Of a stretch of 14,218 nt of DNA, positions 7,010 through 14,218 are shown in pieces. This DNA is from Treponema sp. UBA7590. GTDB lineage: Bacteria; Spirochaetota; Spirochaetia; Treponematales; Treponemataceae. The translations under genes were made by a program, and so were the position numbers. Numbering within the stretch: position 1 is the first letter of the stretch; the number at the start of each line of letters is the position of its first letter. Location: the NCBI GenBank assembly GCA_002478955.1, contig DLKK01000107.1:1-14218 (forward strand). Reading direction: 5' to 3'. The notes under the pieces are model-generated. The model was not told the origin of the DNA, ran no database searches, and was given only the letters and a program-made list of their open reading frames with translations.

Positions 7010-9655
7010 ATGAAAAGAATGAGATTTTTGCTTGGGTGCGTTGTCTGTGCCCTTGCGTTTTTTGCGGCGGGATGTAGTGATAGCGGTGGGAGCAGTTCAG
7101 AAGTTATAGACGTAAAAGTTAACGTCCTTTATGCGGATGCGTCAAAAAGCTGGAATGTATGGGCATGGAAAGGCGGCACGGAAATCAACTATTCCACGAA
7201 GAAATTTCCGGGAGACCTTTCGCTTACAAAAAACGGCACTGTGTTCAGCAGGACTCTGTCTGTTGATCCGGCATATGATCTTGGTCTTCTTTTCTGTGAG
7301 TCTGGCACAGGCTCTCCGCAGACAAAAGATATGACAATCCCAAAAGACAGGCTTACATCCGGCGCTGAATTCTGGTTCATCTATGGCGACACAACGGTAT
7401 ACAGCTCGGAAGATGAATGTACAGGGCTGAAGGGCGCGAAGGTTACAACAAAAGACGGAAACACTGTTGTTCTGAGCGTGTTCGGTATGGCGGATGCCAC
7501 AAAGGATTCATTCATTGTGACTGGCTCAGACGGCACGGCTTTTACGGTTAGCTCAGTTACGGCAAGCTCAACATCCGCAACGCTTATGCTTTCTAACGGA
7601 GATATAAAGAAGGTTCCTTACACAGTCTCTTGTGGAGAGGTTACGGTTACCGCAAACATAACGACAGAACTTATTGACGCTCTTGGCATAAAATACGATG
7701 GAGATGACCTGGGGCTTACGCTTGACGGAAACAAGGCCACATTCAAGGTGTGGGCGCCGCTTGCGTCAGAGGTTTCTCTTCTTCTGTACAGTGGTGTCGA
7801 AAATGTCGGGAACTTTAAGCCTGCGACAGTGGCGGCAATGGCTTCCGGCTCATGCGATGAGGCAGAACTTAAGGGAACACCTGCCATTGACCCGATAGAA
7901 ATGGAAAAGGACAATGCGACCGGCGTATGGAGCTATGAGCTTACAGACTATTCCCCTTACAAGTACTACAAGTACCAGATTGTGAATGACGGAACAACAT
8001 ATTATGTATGTGACATAAATGCAAAGGCGGCAAGTCCGGACTCAATAGCGGCCCAGATTGTGGACATCAATGCTGGCGGCAGCTACGGAACAGAGGACGG
8101 ATATGTAAATCCGTTCGGCAGCTCAGGAAGCGAGCCAAAGTCATATTCAGACGCAGTTATCTACGAGATGCACATCCGCGACTGGTCAAAGGCTGTTGGC
8201 GGAGACGGAAAATTCCTTGACCTTGCAGAAAGCGAAGAATTCATCGGCCACCTTAAGGACATCGGAATCACCCACGTGCAGGTTGTGCCGATGTTTGACT
8301 ACGCGCAGGTTAATGCCGACCCGAACTATAACTGGGGATACAATCCGTACCATTACAATGTTCCGGAAGGACGCTATGTAAAGGACATGAAAGACGGAAC
8401 AGACGCGGTTGAGCAGATGAGAGCGTTCATAAAGGCCCTGCATGAGGCTGGAATCGCCGTAAACATGGATGTTGTGTACAACCACACAAGCGCCACAGGC
8501 GGCGGCTCCCTTTACGACTCAACAGTGCCGGGATATTTCTACAGGATGGACTCGGCAGGCGGCTACTCGAACGGTTCTGGCTGTGGAAATGAAACAGCCA
8601 CAAATCATTATATGGTAAGAAAATATGTGATTGATTCACTTAAGCACTGGATGCTTGACTACCATATAAACGGATTCCGCTTTGACCTTATGGGCGTGCA
8701 TGAAAAAGAAACCATGAAGGAAATCTACGACGAGCTTTACAAGATTGACCCGAATGTTATGGTGTACGGTGAGCCATGGACTGGAGGAACAGCATCCGTT
8801 AAGGATGGTGCGGTTTGTGCAGGACTTGGAACAAACGGTCTTGGCTACGGCGCGTTCGACGATGACTTCCGTGACGCAATCAAGGGCGCGGAGTATGGCG
8901 GATTCAAGCAGGGGCACGTGCAGGGAACATTCAGTGATGACGGAATCATAAAAGGACTTACAGGGGTTTCAGGAACGAACAAGCGGAACGAGACTGGAAA
9001 ACCTGCGCTCGCGCTCCATTACGTTGAATGCCACGACAACTACACACTGTTTGACAAGCTTGCCATCAGCTATCTTGAAAAAACAAAGTTTAGCGGCGAC
9101 CTGTTCAATGAAATCGGAAAAGACGGCCTGGACGCAGTAAAGGCACAGAACAAGCTTGCAGCGGCATACGTGATGCTCAGCCAGGGAACACCGTTCATAA
9201 ACGGCGGCCAGGAATTCCTTAGAACAAAAAAAGGCAATGAGAACAGCTACCAGTCAGACGACACAATAAATGCCATTGACCTTTCGTTCAAGGAAAAATA
9301 TGCAGATGTGTTCGCAGTCTACAAGGGACTTATCGCATTAAGAAAAGACTATTCAGCCTTCAGGAATGCTACCAGCGCAACGGCAGAAAAACTTACGGAA
9401 GGTGTAACACTCTACAATGTTACCGCAGATGACGGAAATTTCACCGTTGTGTTCAATGCGACATCAAAACAGGCGACAATCACACCGCAAACTGGAAAAG
9501 TTGTGGATGTTGAAGGAAATCTTTCCGTTTCCGGCTCATATCTTGGTGTTGGACTCAAAAATATCTCCACCACCGCAGAAAAGTATACAGTCGCAGACGC
9601 GGAGACAACAGTTGACTCAGTTCCGGCAAAATCATTCGTGATTATCAAAAAATAA
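7010..9655 (+). CDS. pulA: Type I pullulanase, GH13 surface lipoprotein
   Basis: An 881-residue debranching enzyme that hydrolyses alpha-1,6 branches of pullulan, starch or glycogen. GGAGG (7000-7004) lies 5 nt before the ATG. The signal peptide ends in the lipobox FAAGC, Cys22, followed by a Ser/Gly linker, so the enzyme is lipid-anchored, probably at the cell surface or in the periplasm. Domains in order: CBM41-type starch-binding module (about 33-135; WNVWAW, EFWFIYGDTTVY), an Ig-like linker domain (about 140-215), CBM48 (about 235-350; FKVWAPLASEV), the GH13 barrel, and a C-terminal beta domain (about 795-881). The type I signature appears as YNWGYNP (440-446). Catalytic regions are complete: DVVYNHT (487-493), nucleophile Asp559 in GFRFDLMG, acid/base Glu588 in YGEPW, and Asp676 in ECHDN. 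It appears to be a single-gene unit closed by a terminator. Confidence 0.95.
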   Translation: MKRMRFLLGCVVCALAFFAAGCSDSGGSSSEVIDVKVNVLYADASKSWNVWAWKGGTEINYSTKKFPGDLSLTKNGTVFSRTLSVDPAYDLGLLFCESGTGSPQTKDMTIPKDRLTSGAEFWFIYGDTTVYSSEDECTGLKGAKVTTKDGNTVVLSVFGMADATKDSFIVTGSDGTAFTVSSVTASSTSATLMLSNGDIKKVPYTVSCGEVTVTANITTELIDALGIKYDGDDLGLTLDGNKATFKVWAPLASEVSLLLYSGVENVGNFKPATVAAMASGSCDEAELKGTPAIDPIEMEKDNATGVWSYELTDYSPYKYYKYQIVNDGTTYYVCDINAKAASPDSIAAQIVDINAGGSYGTEDGYVNPFGSSGSEPKSYSDAVIYEMHIRDWSKAVGGDGKFLDLAESEEFIGHLKDIGITHVQVVPMFDYAQVNADPNYNWGYNPYHYNVPEGRYVKDMKDGTDAVEQMRAFIKALHEAGIAVNMDVVYNHTSATGGGSLYDSTVPGYFYRMDSAGGYSNGSGCGNETATNHYMVRKYVIDSLKHWMLDYHINGFRFDLMGVHEKETMKEIYDELYKIDPNVMVYGEPWTGGTASVKDGAVCAGLGTNGLGYGAFDDDFRDAIKGAEYGGFKQGHVQGTFSDDGIIKGLTGVSGTNKRNETGKPALALHYVECHDNYTLFDKLAISYLEKTKFSGDLFNEIGKDGLDAVKAQNKLAAAYVMLSQGTPFINGGQEFLRTKKGNENSYQSDDTINAIDLSFKEKYADVFAVYKGLIALRKDYSAFRNATSATAEKLTEGVTLYNVTADDGNFTVVFNATSKQATITPQTGKVVDVEGNLSVSGSYLGVGLKNISTTAEKYTVADAETTVDSVPAKSFVIIKK

Positions 9656-9668
9656 TATTTTATGTGAT

Positions 9669-9686
9669 GGGGCGGAGCACCGCCCC
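9669..9686 (+). repeat. GC-rich hairpin after the pullulanase gene
   Basis: GGGGCGG and CCGCCCC form a perfect 7-bp stem around the tetraloop AGCA, 13 nt after the stop codon. It has no T-run of its own and may protect the mRNA 3' end or assist the terminator just downstream. Confidence 0.6.
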
Positions 9687-9693
9687 TCGCTTC

Positions 9694-9731
9694 AAAAAGA
9701 GCACGGCGCAAAAACACCGCGCTCTTTTTTT
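9694..9731 (+). terminator. Intrinsic terminator of the pullulanase gene
   Basis: AAAAAGAGC and GCTCTTTTT pair, then one A/C mismatch, then CGG with CCG, around a 10-nt loop. The right arm runs into seven T (9725-9731). The A-run on the left arm also gives a T-run on the opposite strand, so it could work in both directions. Confidence 0.9.
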
Positions 9732-9745
9732 CGCTACCCCACCCA

Positions 9746-9790
9746 ACGGGGACACCCCGTAACGCCCCGCGCAGGTTGTAATCTCGTTGC
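9746..9790 (+). repeat. Conserved repeat block fused to the 5' edge of the broken Rpn copy
   Basis: Contains the inverted repeat ACGGGG-ACA-CCCCGT (9746-9760), then CGTAACGCCCCGCG (9758-9771), a 12/14 match to the reverse complement of 6801-6814, and then the Rpn-upstream core GCAGGTTGTAATCTCGTTGC (9771-9790). Both motifs occur in the same order upstream of the intact Rpn gene, although spaced further apart there. Confidence 0.65.
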
Positions 9791-9944
9791 CTGCAAGGGC
9801 GTAATTGAACGTCTTCTTGGAATCAAGGTTGAAAAGATTAAATACCCGGAGCTTCAGAAGGAAATCCGTCCGTACTACAGCGCGCACGGAATCCGCATGG
9901 ATATCTATGTAAGAGACAGAAACAGAATAAGGCAAATTTCCTAG

Positions 9945-9967
9945 CCAGTTTTGCAATGCAAAACTGG
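9945..9967. repeat. Perfect palindrome within the Rpn interruption
   Basis: CCAGTTTTGCA and TGCAAAACTGG, 11-bp arms around a single A. A second inverted pair, AACAAAAC (9969-9976) and GTTTTGTT (10010-10017), lies beside it. Together they suggest a small inserted element rather than simple decay, although no clean target duplication is visible. Confidence 0.7.
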
Positions 9968-10393
9968 AAACAAAACCTGATGAATTAGAATGATGATAAA
10001 GAAATAACTGTTTTGTTAGAGATGCAGACTAGCGTCCCGGACGATTTGCCGCGGCGCATGCGCTACTATCAGAGCATGATAGACGTTGACTCCCTGATTT
10101 CCGGCTACGAGTATGAAACCCTCAAGGAAAGCTATGTGATATTCCTATGCACAAAAGACCCGTTTGGCTTAAATTTGCCGGTCTACACGTTTAAGACAGC
10201 CTGCAAGGAGGCAAAAGACTTTGCACTGGATGACGGAATCAACAAACTATTCTTCAATGCGAGCGCCTTCGCTGCGGAAGAAAATCTTGAAATAAAGGGC
10301 TTCTTGGGTTATCTTTGTAACGGAAAGCCTTCCGACAACTTTACAGAAAACATTGATCAGCGTATCGAAAGGCTCAAAATGAACGAGATATTT

Positions 10394-10408
10394 AGGAGCG
10401 ACTACATG
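10394..10408 (+). promoter_or_regulatory. Internal ribosome binding site and ATG in the second Rpn copy
   Basis: AGGAG (10394-10398), 7-nt spacer, ATG (10406), encoded within Phe-Arg-Ser-Asp-Tyr-Met. It aligns with the internal site of the intact copy although the surrounding codons differ, which suggests selection on the site. Confidence 0.6.
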
Positions 10409-10630
10409 ATGGACGCACTGCCACTTCACGACGCAAGGAAAGCCGGCTTGAAAGAAGGAATTGCCCTTGGCGAAGCTCGAGGCGAAAAACGTGGACTTTT
10501 AACCGGTGAACGAAATGCAAAATTCGAGACCGCAAAAAAAATGCTTGAAAAAAACATCCCAACGGAAATAATTGCAGAATGTACAGGACTTTCTTTGAAA
10601 GAAGTGAACAGATTATTAAATAAAAAATAA
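10406..10630 (+). CDS. Candidate RpnS-like short protein from the broken Rpn copy
   Basis: A 74-residue in-frame product (MMDALPLHDARKAG to VNRLLNKK) with its own AGGAG site 7 nt upstream. It matches the C-terminal helical region of the intact Rpn protein (shared GLLxGERNAK and the closing helix-turn-helix-like segment). As the nuclease part of this copy is broken, the short form may be the only stable product. By analogy with E. coli RpnS it could act as a free-standing inhibitor of related Rpn nucleases. Expression and binding are not shown by sequence. Confidence 0.45.
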   Translation: MMDALPLHDARKAGLKEGIALGEARGEKRGLLTGERNAKFETAKKMLEKNIPTEIIAECTGLSLKEVNRLLNKK

Positions 10631-10685
10631 AGCATTAGAAAACTTTCTTTCAGCGATAATTGCAAAAATTGCAACTATAGATTTT

Positions 10686-10720
10686 CTTCCAGCAAGAACT
10701 TAAAACGTTCTTACTGGAAG
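10686..10720 (+). terminator. Hairpin between convergent genes, likely terminator
   Basis: CTTCCAG with CTGGAAG (7 bp), one C/A mismatch, then AAGAAC with GTTCTT (6 bp), loop TTAAAAC. The plus-strand tail CTGATTTTAT gives a moderate T-run. It is placed between the second Rpn copy and the convergent minus-strand gene ending at 10727, and could serve both. Confidence 0.65.
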
Positions 10721-10726
10721 CTGATT

Positions 10727-11158
10727 TTATAGAAAATTTATCTTCATGTTTTCATATTGCCAAGTTTTATTTATATTTTTTTCAAGTTTTTTTATAGTTG
10801 GTTCAATTTTATCAATAACTTTTTCTAAGTTTTTCGCCACTTTATCTGTGGTCTGATTTTTTAACTTTGCATTGTTATAAGTAAACCATAAATAATTGCC
10901 ACGAGAGCCAGCTAAATAAGTGGATTCTGACAAATATTTTTCTATTTTCTTGTTTTTGTTTTTCAATAGATTAAAAAACTTTTCATTCTCATTTTTAGTT
11001 GAAAATTCTATATGAAATTGAATTTCATTGTTTATATATTCATAATGGATATAATCTTTAAAATACTTTCCAGCCTGAATATAAATCCATTGGGAATTAC
11101 TATCAGAAATAATTATTTTTTGCCTAGATTTTCTAGAAGATTTTAATTTTTTTTTAAC
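10727..11158 (-). CDS. Reading frame without its own start codon, likely C-terminal part of the membrane protein upstream
   Basis: The frame is open for 143 codons but has no ATG, GTG or TTG until a TTG at 10966, which would discard protein-like sequence upstream of it. Above that TTG the frame encodes SRQKIIISDSNSQWIYI and EIQFHIEFSTKNENEKFFNLL, and below it YLAGSRGNYLWFTYN and a Lys-rich amphipathic helix. This looks like one continuous soluble domain of about 130 residues. The frame overlaps the 3' end of the preceding gene in the -1 register, right at an A9 run, so it may be made as a fusion by frameshifting, or the two may be one gene broken by an indel. I do not recognise the domain. 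Confidence 0.55.
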   Translation of the reverse strand, partial: VKKKLKSSRKSRQKIIISDSNSQWIYIQAGKYFKDYIHYEYINNEIQFHIEFSTKNENEKFFNLLKNKNKKIEKYLSESTYLAGSRGNYLWFTYNNAKLKNQTTDKVAKNLEKVIDKIEPTIKKLEKNINKTWQYENMKINFL

Positions 11159-11745
11159 TCATCAAAGTTTACATTATTTTTGGAGTTCAATCCTAAATTT
11201 TTTAATGGATTCATATTAGTTTTTAAAAAAAACTTTGTTAAGTATAATAGAACAATTGTCAAAGCTATAGAACTTATTATAAATAGAATTATGTGGTTCA
11301 ATCCTATAAAACAAAAAATATTTGAGCTCAATAAGTATCCCCAGCAAATGGTTATACAAAAAGCCAAGAACAGAACTATTTTTGACGTTGAAAAACTTGC
11401 TCCAGAAAAAGGAATAAAAACATTGTTGTTGTAATTCTTGTCAGCGAAAACAGAATAAATTTTATCTTCATCGTTTAATTTTTCCTCATATTTATGAATC
11501 AATGAAATCCAATTTGTTTCCCAGTAAACATATCCTTTTGCAGAAATGAAAAAGCAGAAAGATGAGATATATCCACATATTAATATAAACAAAACAGGAA
11601 TATTATTTTTTGACGAATCAATATTATACAAACCAACAAATAGCGCACCTATAATGACCGTAAAAAAAGTCATCCAAATTGAAAAATTCTGATAATGAAA
11701 ATTTCTTGCATTTATAAGTCTATCAAATGTCTTATTTCCTTCCAT
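11143..11745 (-). CDS. Four-helix membrane protein, tentatively RipA-like family
   Basis: A 200-residue protein. The frame extends to 11808, but the ATG at 11745 is preferred: GGAG lies 8 nt upstream and the longer version would run into the terminator of the barrel gene. Predicted membrane helices are at about 23-42, 50-69, 121-141 and 150-172, with a cytoplasmic loop between the second and third containing YVYWETNWISLIHKYEEKL. That layout, with FDRLINARNFHYQN before the first helix, resembles proteins named RipA family octameric membrane proteins; this assignment is from memory and tentative. The C-terminus ends DELKKN at an A9 run, where -1 slippage would extend it to about 339 residues. 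It is AT-rich, unlike the flanking barrel gene. Confidence 0.7.
   Translation of the reverse strand: MEGNKTFDRLINARNFHYQNFSIWMTFFTVIIGALFVGLYNIDSSKNNIPVLFILICGYISSFCFFISAKGYVYWETNWISLIHKYEEKLNDEDKIYSVFADKNYNNNVFIPFSGASFSTSKIVLFLAFCITICWGYLLSSNIFCFIGLNHIILFIISSIALTIVLLYLTKFFLKTNMNPLKNLGLNSKNNVNFDELKKN
11149..11155 (-). other. Candidate -1 ribosomal frameshift site (A AAA AAA)
   Basis: In the zero frame the membrane protein gene ends TTA AAA AAA AAT TAA. The heptamer A-AAA-AAA has the classical slippery register, and -1 slippage enters the 139-codon frame downstream. The stop follows at once. A downstream stimulatory structure is weak at best (CTAG-AAAAT-CTAG). Confidence 0.4.
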
Positions 11746-11771
11746 AAACAAAACTCCATTTATAAAATAAT

Positions 11772-11803
11772 AAAAGCTACAGCAACCACAAGGGCTGCTG
11801 TAG
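11772..11803 (-). terminator. Intrinsic terminator of the right-edge barrel gene
   Basis: Read on the minus strand: CTACAGCAGCC, loop CTTGT, GGTTGCTGTAG (11 bp, one G-U pair), then CTTTTATTATTTT. It lies 35 nt beyond the barrel gene's stop codon. Confidence 0.85.
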
Positions 11804-11838
11804 TTCAAAATATTCTAATTAAATCAGAAAACTAATAA

Positions 11839-14218
11839 TTAGAAACTCCAGCGGATACCCATGCGAACAGAAGCTGCTCCATAGTAGTAGTTTACAGCAT
11901 CACATTTACATGTATCACCATCACCTGCATATACATAGTGATCTCCAGCACCGTAATCAGAAAGGTTCAAGTTGTCCTGACCGTCTCCGAATTCGTTGTA
12001 AGGATCCATATCATATACGAACTGAGCGTATACAACAGGTTTCTTTGCAGCTTTAAGTTTCTTTGAAACACCTACACCAAATCCGAATGGATGGTTAAGG
12101 TCTGCATTGTCAAATTCTGGTGTAAGGCTGCGGATACCAATGAATGCGTCTACGCGGGTGTCACCCTTAAAGTTCAAACTTCCAATCAATGTGTTGAACA
12201 TCATATAATCGTTTGAGTTGTTCAAACCATAATAAAGGTCAAATCCTGTAAGAGTATCGCCCAGGTCGCCCATAGAGAATTTTACACCAAGGTTGTTCAT
12301 AAGAGCTTTTGAATCATATCCGGCAAATTTGTCTTCATCTTCTGTAACAAATTCCTGGTTAGAAACCAAAGAAATTGAAGATGTTTTTCCAATGATGTCG
12401 CTCATGTCAAAATCAACTTTTTCTGAGATAGCAAAGCGTTTTCCGTCTTCACTTTCAAAAGCGTTTCTGTTGCGATTGCAAGCCCAGTCAGAATTCATGG
12501 CAGCCAAAGCATCATGATAAAGTTTCCAGTCATCTGTAGAAAGAACTGTTTCAAAATATGGCGCAATGTTGATAGAAAGAGCATCTGTAGGCTTTATTGT
12601 TGCATCAAGGCTTACACGCTGTGTGTTGATTTTTCCAAGCTGATCTGTCTGTGTGGACTTTCCACCTGTCTTATGATGGTCTGTTACGAACAAAAGGTTC
12701 TGTTCTGCACCACGGTAACGGTAGTCTGCTGTGATGTTAATAAGGTCAGAATCATAAGAAGCTCTTACTTCTCCGGCTGTGTGCTTGATAAAATCAAAGT
12801 CTCCTTTGTCAGCAAATGCAATTACAGATGAAGCATAGCCTCTCATGTTTGCCCAAGAAGTGGCTTCTGTTCCTTTCCAATATCCTTCACCATCAGCAGA
12901 ACCACGTTCTTTTACAGCATCATCATAGTTGTCATACAAAGTGAATGCCATCTGTGCTGCCAAAGTAAAGTTGTCGCCAAACTTGTTCTTTGCACCAAAA
13001 ATAACATCCTGCTCAAACGGTTTGTAGAAAAGTCCGTCTCCAAGGTAGTAACCGTTGTACTGAACTTCTGCAACAAATTTCTCATAAGAAACATTAGCGA
13101 ATGTCCACAAACCGTATTTGCTACCATGGCGGTCTGCTGATTTATTAGGTGCAAAAGTAAAGTTTATAGTTGCGTCACCAATGTGCGTGAGTTTTTCGCC
13201 AAGGCTGAATGCATTAAATCCACCGATATGGTCATAACCGGCATCCCAGCCACCGTCAACTGTTGTCCACAAAATTGTCTTGTTTGTATCTGGTTTTGCA
13301 TAGTTAAAGCCTGTTACAAAGTTGATGTAAGGTGTGTTCCAGCCAAATTTAAGATGTCCAAGGAATGGGTTTGAGCCAGGACCAGCACTTCCTTTTTCAT
13401 TTGTTGTAGCGAAACCAAAATAAGCAGGAAGATTTGTTATGATTCCATTGAAAGCATCTTTTATGCCGTCATCAAAATCAACTCCGTTATGAGAGAGATT
13501 GTTTTGTTTATAAAGGAAGTGATTCTTCTTGGAACCTTCTCCTCCGATTCCTCCTCCTATGCCGCCATTCCAGTACTCCTTGGAATTATTTGGATTATCG
13601 GCATTGTTAGCCCACTCTGGAGCAGATCTATTGGCAATGCCCCAGGCATCCCAACGAGTACTTTCAAGTTCGTTTTCTGCAAGAGCAAGTTCAATATAGA
13701 AAGGTGCATTTGGCAATAAATTTCCACCAAATTTATTGTAAGACTTTGCAGCTAATGTCATGTTGTCAAAGTATGCATCGTCACCTTTTCCTGTGGCAAA
13801 CTGTCCTTGTGTACCAAGCATTGTCCATGTTGAATAAACGATTTTTGCTTTAGAAGCATCGCCGTTGTCATCACCACCAGCAAGGTCAGCAAGTTCTGCC
13901 CTAGAATTCTTTCCACCAAAACCATCATCCACAAAAAGCGGTGCACGAAGGTCTGTTGTCCAGTTTCCGTCAGAAATGAACTTGTATACTACAGCTTCTG
14001 TGCTAGCAGGCAAGTTTACAGAAACAGAAAATCCTTTCTCCCCTTTTGTCATAGGAAGAGCACCACCCTGCCAGTTTGTAAAATCACCAGCAAGAAGAAC
14101 TTCTGTAGCGCGCGGATTTCCATAGAAGAATGAAACTTCATAAGAACCATCCGAATTTTTCTTGGCAGTAACTTCGGCAAAAAGGCCAGTCATCATCACT
14201 GCAAGAACCGAGATGAAA
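11839..14218 (-). CDS. Outer-membrane beta-barrel with N-terminal CBM48/AMPK-beta-like glycogen-binding domain (5' end outside window)
   Basis: The frame is open to the window edge; the residues visible before the domain (FISVLAVMMTGLFAEVTA) are the end of a signal peptide, so the true start lies beyond 14218 and the GTG at 14199 is not used. The mature N-terminus (about 13890-14165) is a glycogen-binding domain with the family residues VLLAGDFTNW, VVYKFISDGNWTTD and DDGFGGKNS. After it comes a ~680-residue barrel-like region full of aromatic and Gly strands, ending MGIRWSF with the terminal Phe of outer-membrane barrels. It is homologous along its length to the left-edge protein (FAPNKSADRHGSKYG, FLGHLKFG, TEDEDKF, DPYNEFGDG). 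Known for the domain: binding of alpha-1,4-glucans. Inferred: a porin that collects malto-oligosaccharides for uptake. A CKC motif near the C-terminus is absent in the paralogue. Confidence 0.88.
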   Translation of the reverse strand, partial: FISVLAVMMTGLFAEVTAKKNSDGSYEVSFFYGNPRATEVLLAGDFTNWQGGALPMTKGEKGFSVSVNLPASTEAVVYKFISDGNWTTDLRAPLFVDDGFGGKNSRAELADLAGGDDNGDASKAKIVYSTWTMLGTQGQFATGKGDDAYFDNMTLAAKSYNKFGGNLLPNAPFYIELALAENELESTRWDAWGIANRSAPEWANNADNPNNSKEYWNGGIGGGIGGEGSKKNHFLYKQNNLSHNGVDFDDGIKDAFNGIITNLPAYFGFATTNEKGSAGPGSNPFLGHLKFGWNTPYINFVTGFNYAKPDTNKTILWTTVDGGWDAGYDHIGGFNAFSLGEKLTHIGDATINFTFAPNKSADRHGSKYGLWTFANVSYEKFVAEVQYNGYYLGDGLFYKPFEQDVIFGAKNKFGDNFTLAAQMAFTLYDNYDDAVKERGSADGEGYWKGTEATSWANMRGYASSVIAFADKGDFDFIKHTAGEVRASYDSDLINITADYRYRGAEQNLLFVTDHHKTGGKSTQTDQLGKINTQRVSLDATIKPTDALSINIAPYFETVLSTDDWKLYHDALAAMNSDWACNRNRNAFESEDGKRFAISEKVDFDMSDIIGKTSSISLVSNQEFVTEDEDKFAGYDSKALMNNLGVKFSMGDLGDTLTGFDLYYGLNNSNDYMMFNTLIGSLNFKGDTRVDAFIGIRSLTPEFDNADLNHPFGFGVGVSKKLKAAKKPVVYAQFVYDMDPYNEFGDGQDNLNLSDYGAGDHYVYAGDGDTCKCDAVNYYYGAASVRMGIRWSF

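Larger units (their letters stand above)
9791..10630 (+). pseudogene. Second Rpn-family nuclease gene, 5'-truncated and interrupted
   Basis: Segment 1 (about 9791-9930) encodes CKGVIERLLGIKVEKI through GIRMDIYVRDRNRI, matching residues 34-77 of the intact Rpn protein, but the first ~33 codons are missing and replaced by repeat DNA. The frame then meets a TAG at 9942. Homology resumes at about 10005 with LLEMQTSVPDDL and RMRYYQSMID and continues undamaged to a normal C-terminus (GLLTGERNAKFETAKK ... KEVNRLLNKK). The intervening ~70 bp splits the catalytic Asp (RMD) from the E-x-Q motif and carries a perfect palindrome, so a full nuclease cannot be made from one frame. A TTG-initiated 205-residue frame from 10013 lacks the first catalytic Asp. 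The C-terminal internal start is intact (separate entry). Confidence 0.85.

Noticed and set aside
6527..7010. Open frames of 152 (minus) and 66 (plus) codons in the region before the pullulanase
   Set aside because: They cross repeats and the GC-rich block, lack ribosome binding sites and have no protein-like composition.
9660..9956. Minus-strand 98-codon frame over the terminator and broken Rpn
   Set aside because: It is antisense to the pullulanase terminator and to recognised Rpn homology.
11746..11808. Longer start at 11808 for the four-helix membrane protein
   Set aside because: The extra residues are encoded by the terminator hairpin of the barrel gene, and GGAG precedes the ATG at 11745.
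12514..12831. Plus-strand 105-codon frame inside the right barrel gene
   Set aside because: It is a shadow of a strongly supported coding region on the other strand, with no ribosome binding site.

Overview
The window reads as chromosomal DNA of a host-associated spirochaete, most likely a rumen or gut Treponema. This is inferred from protein style: spirochaetal-type lipoproteins, Rpn-family PD-(D/E)XK nucleases, and large outer-membrane barrels with a glycogen-binding module. There is no rRNA or other marker gene, so the genus is not proven. I see no tRNA, rRNA or CRISPR array.

Layout, left to right. (1) 1-3113: the 3' part of a carbohydrate-type outer-membrane barrel gene, then a three-module lipoprotein gene 22 nt downstream, closed by a strong terminator. 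(2) 3114-5618: an AT-rich island of five small same-strand genes of unknown function, the last two membrane-anchored. (3) 5716-6564 (minus): an intact Rpn-family nuclease gene with a well-formed internal ribosome binding site and in-frame ATG that would also yield its C-terminal 73 residues. (4) 6565-7009: a gene-free, repeat-bearing region with two 56-bp tandem units and a GC-rich block. (5) 7010-9655: a surface lipoprotein type I pullulanase, followed by hairpins and a terminator. (6) 9791-10630: a second Rpn gene, 5'-truncated and interrupted, which still keeps the internal start at the aligned position. (7) 10727-11745 (minus): a second AT-rich patch with a four-helix membrane protein and a downstream reading frame that lacks its own start codon and joins the first through an A-run that permits -1 slippage. 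(8) 11839-14218 (minus): a second outer-membrane barrel, a full-length paralogue of the protein at the left edge, retaining an N-terminal CBM48/AMPK-beta-like glycogen-binding domain.

The likely shared theme of the conserved genes is alpha-glucan (starch or glycogen) capture and breakdown at the cell surface: two glycan-binding barrels, a lipoprotein with repeated beta-sandwich modules, and a lipid-anchored debranching enzyme. The AT-rich patches and Rpn copies between them look like accessory DNA. The most interesting observation is the conserved internal start in both Rpn copies. It matches the published RpnL/RpnS arrangement, in which an intragenic C-terminal protein inhibits the toxic anti-phage nuclease. 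The damaged second copy may now express only the short form. The second is the candidate -1 frameshift at 11149-11155.
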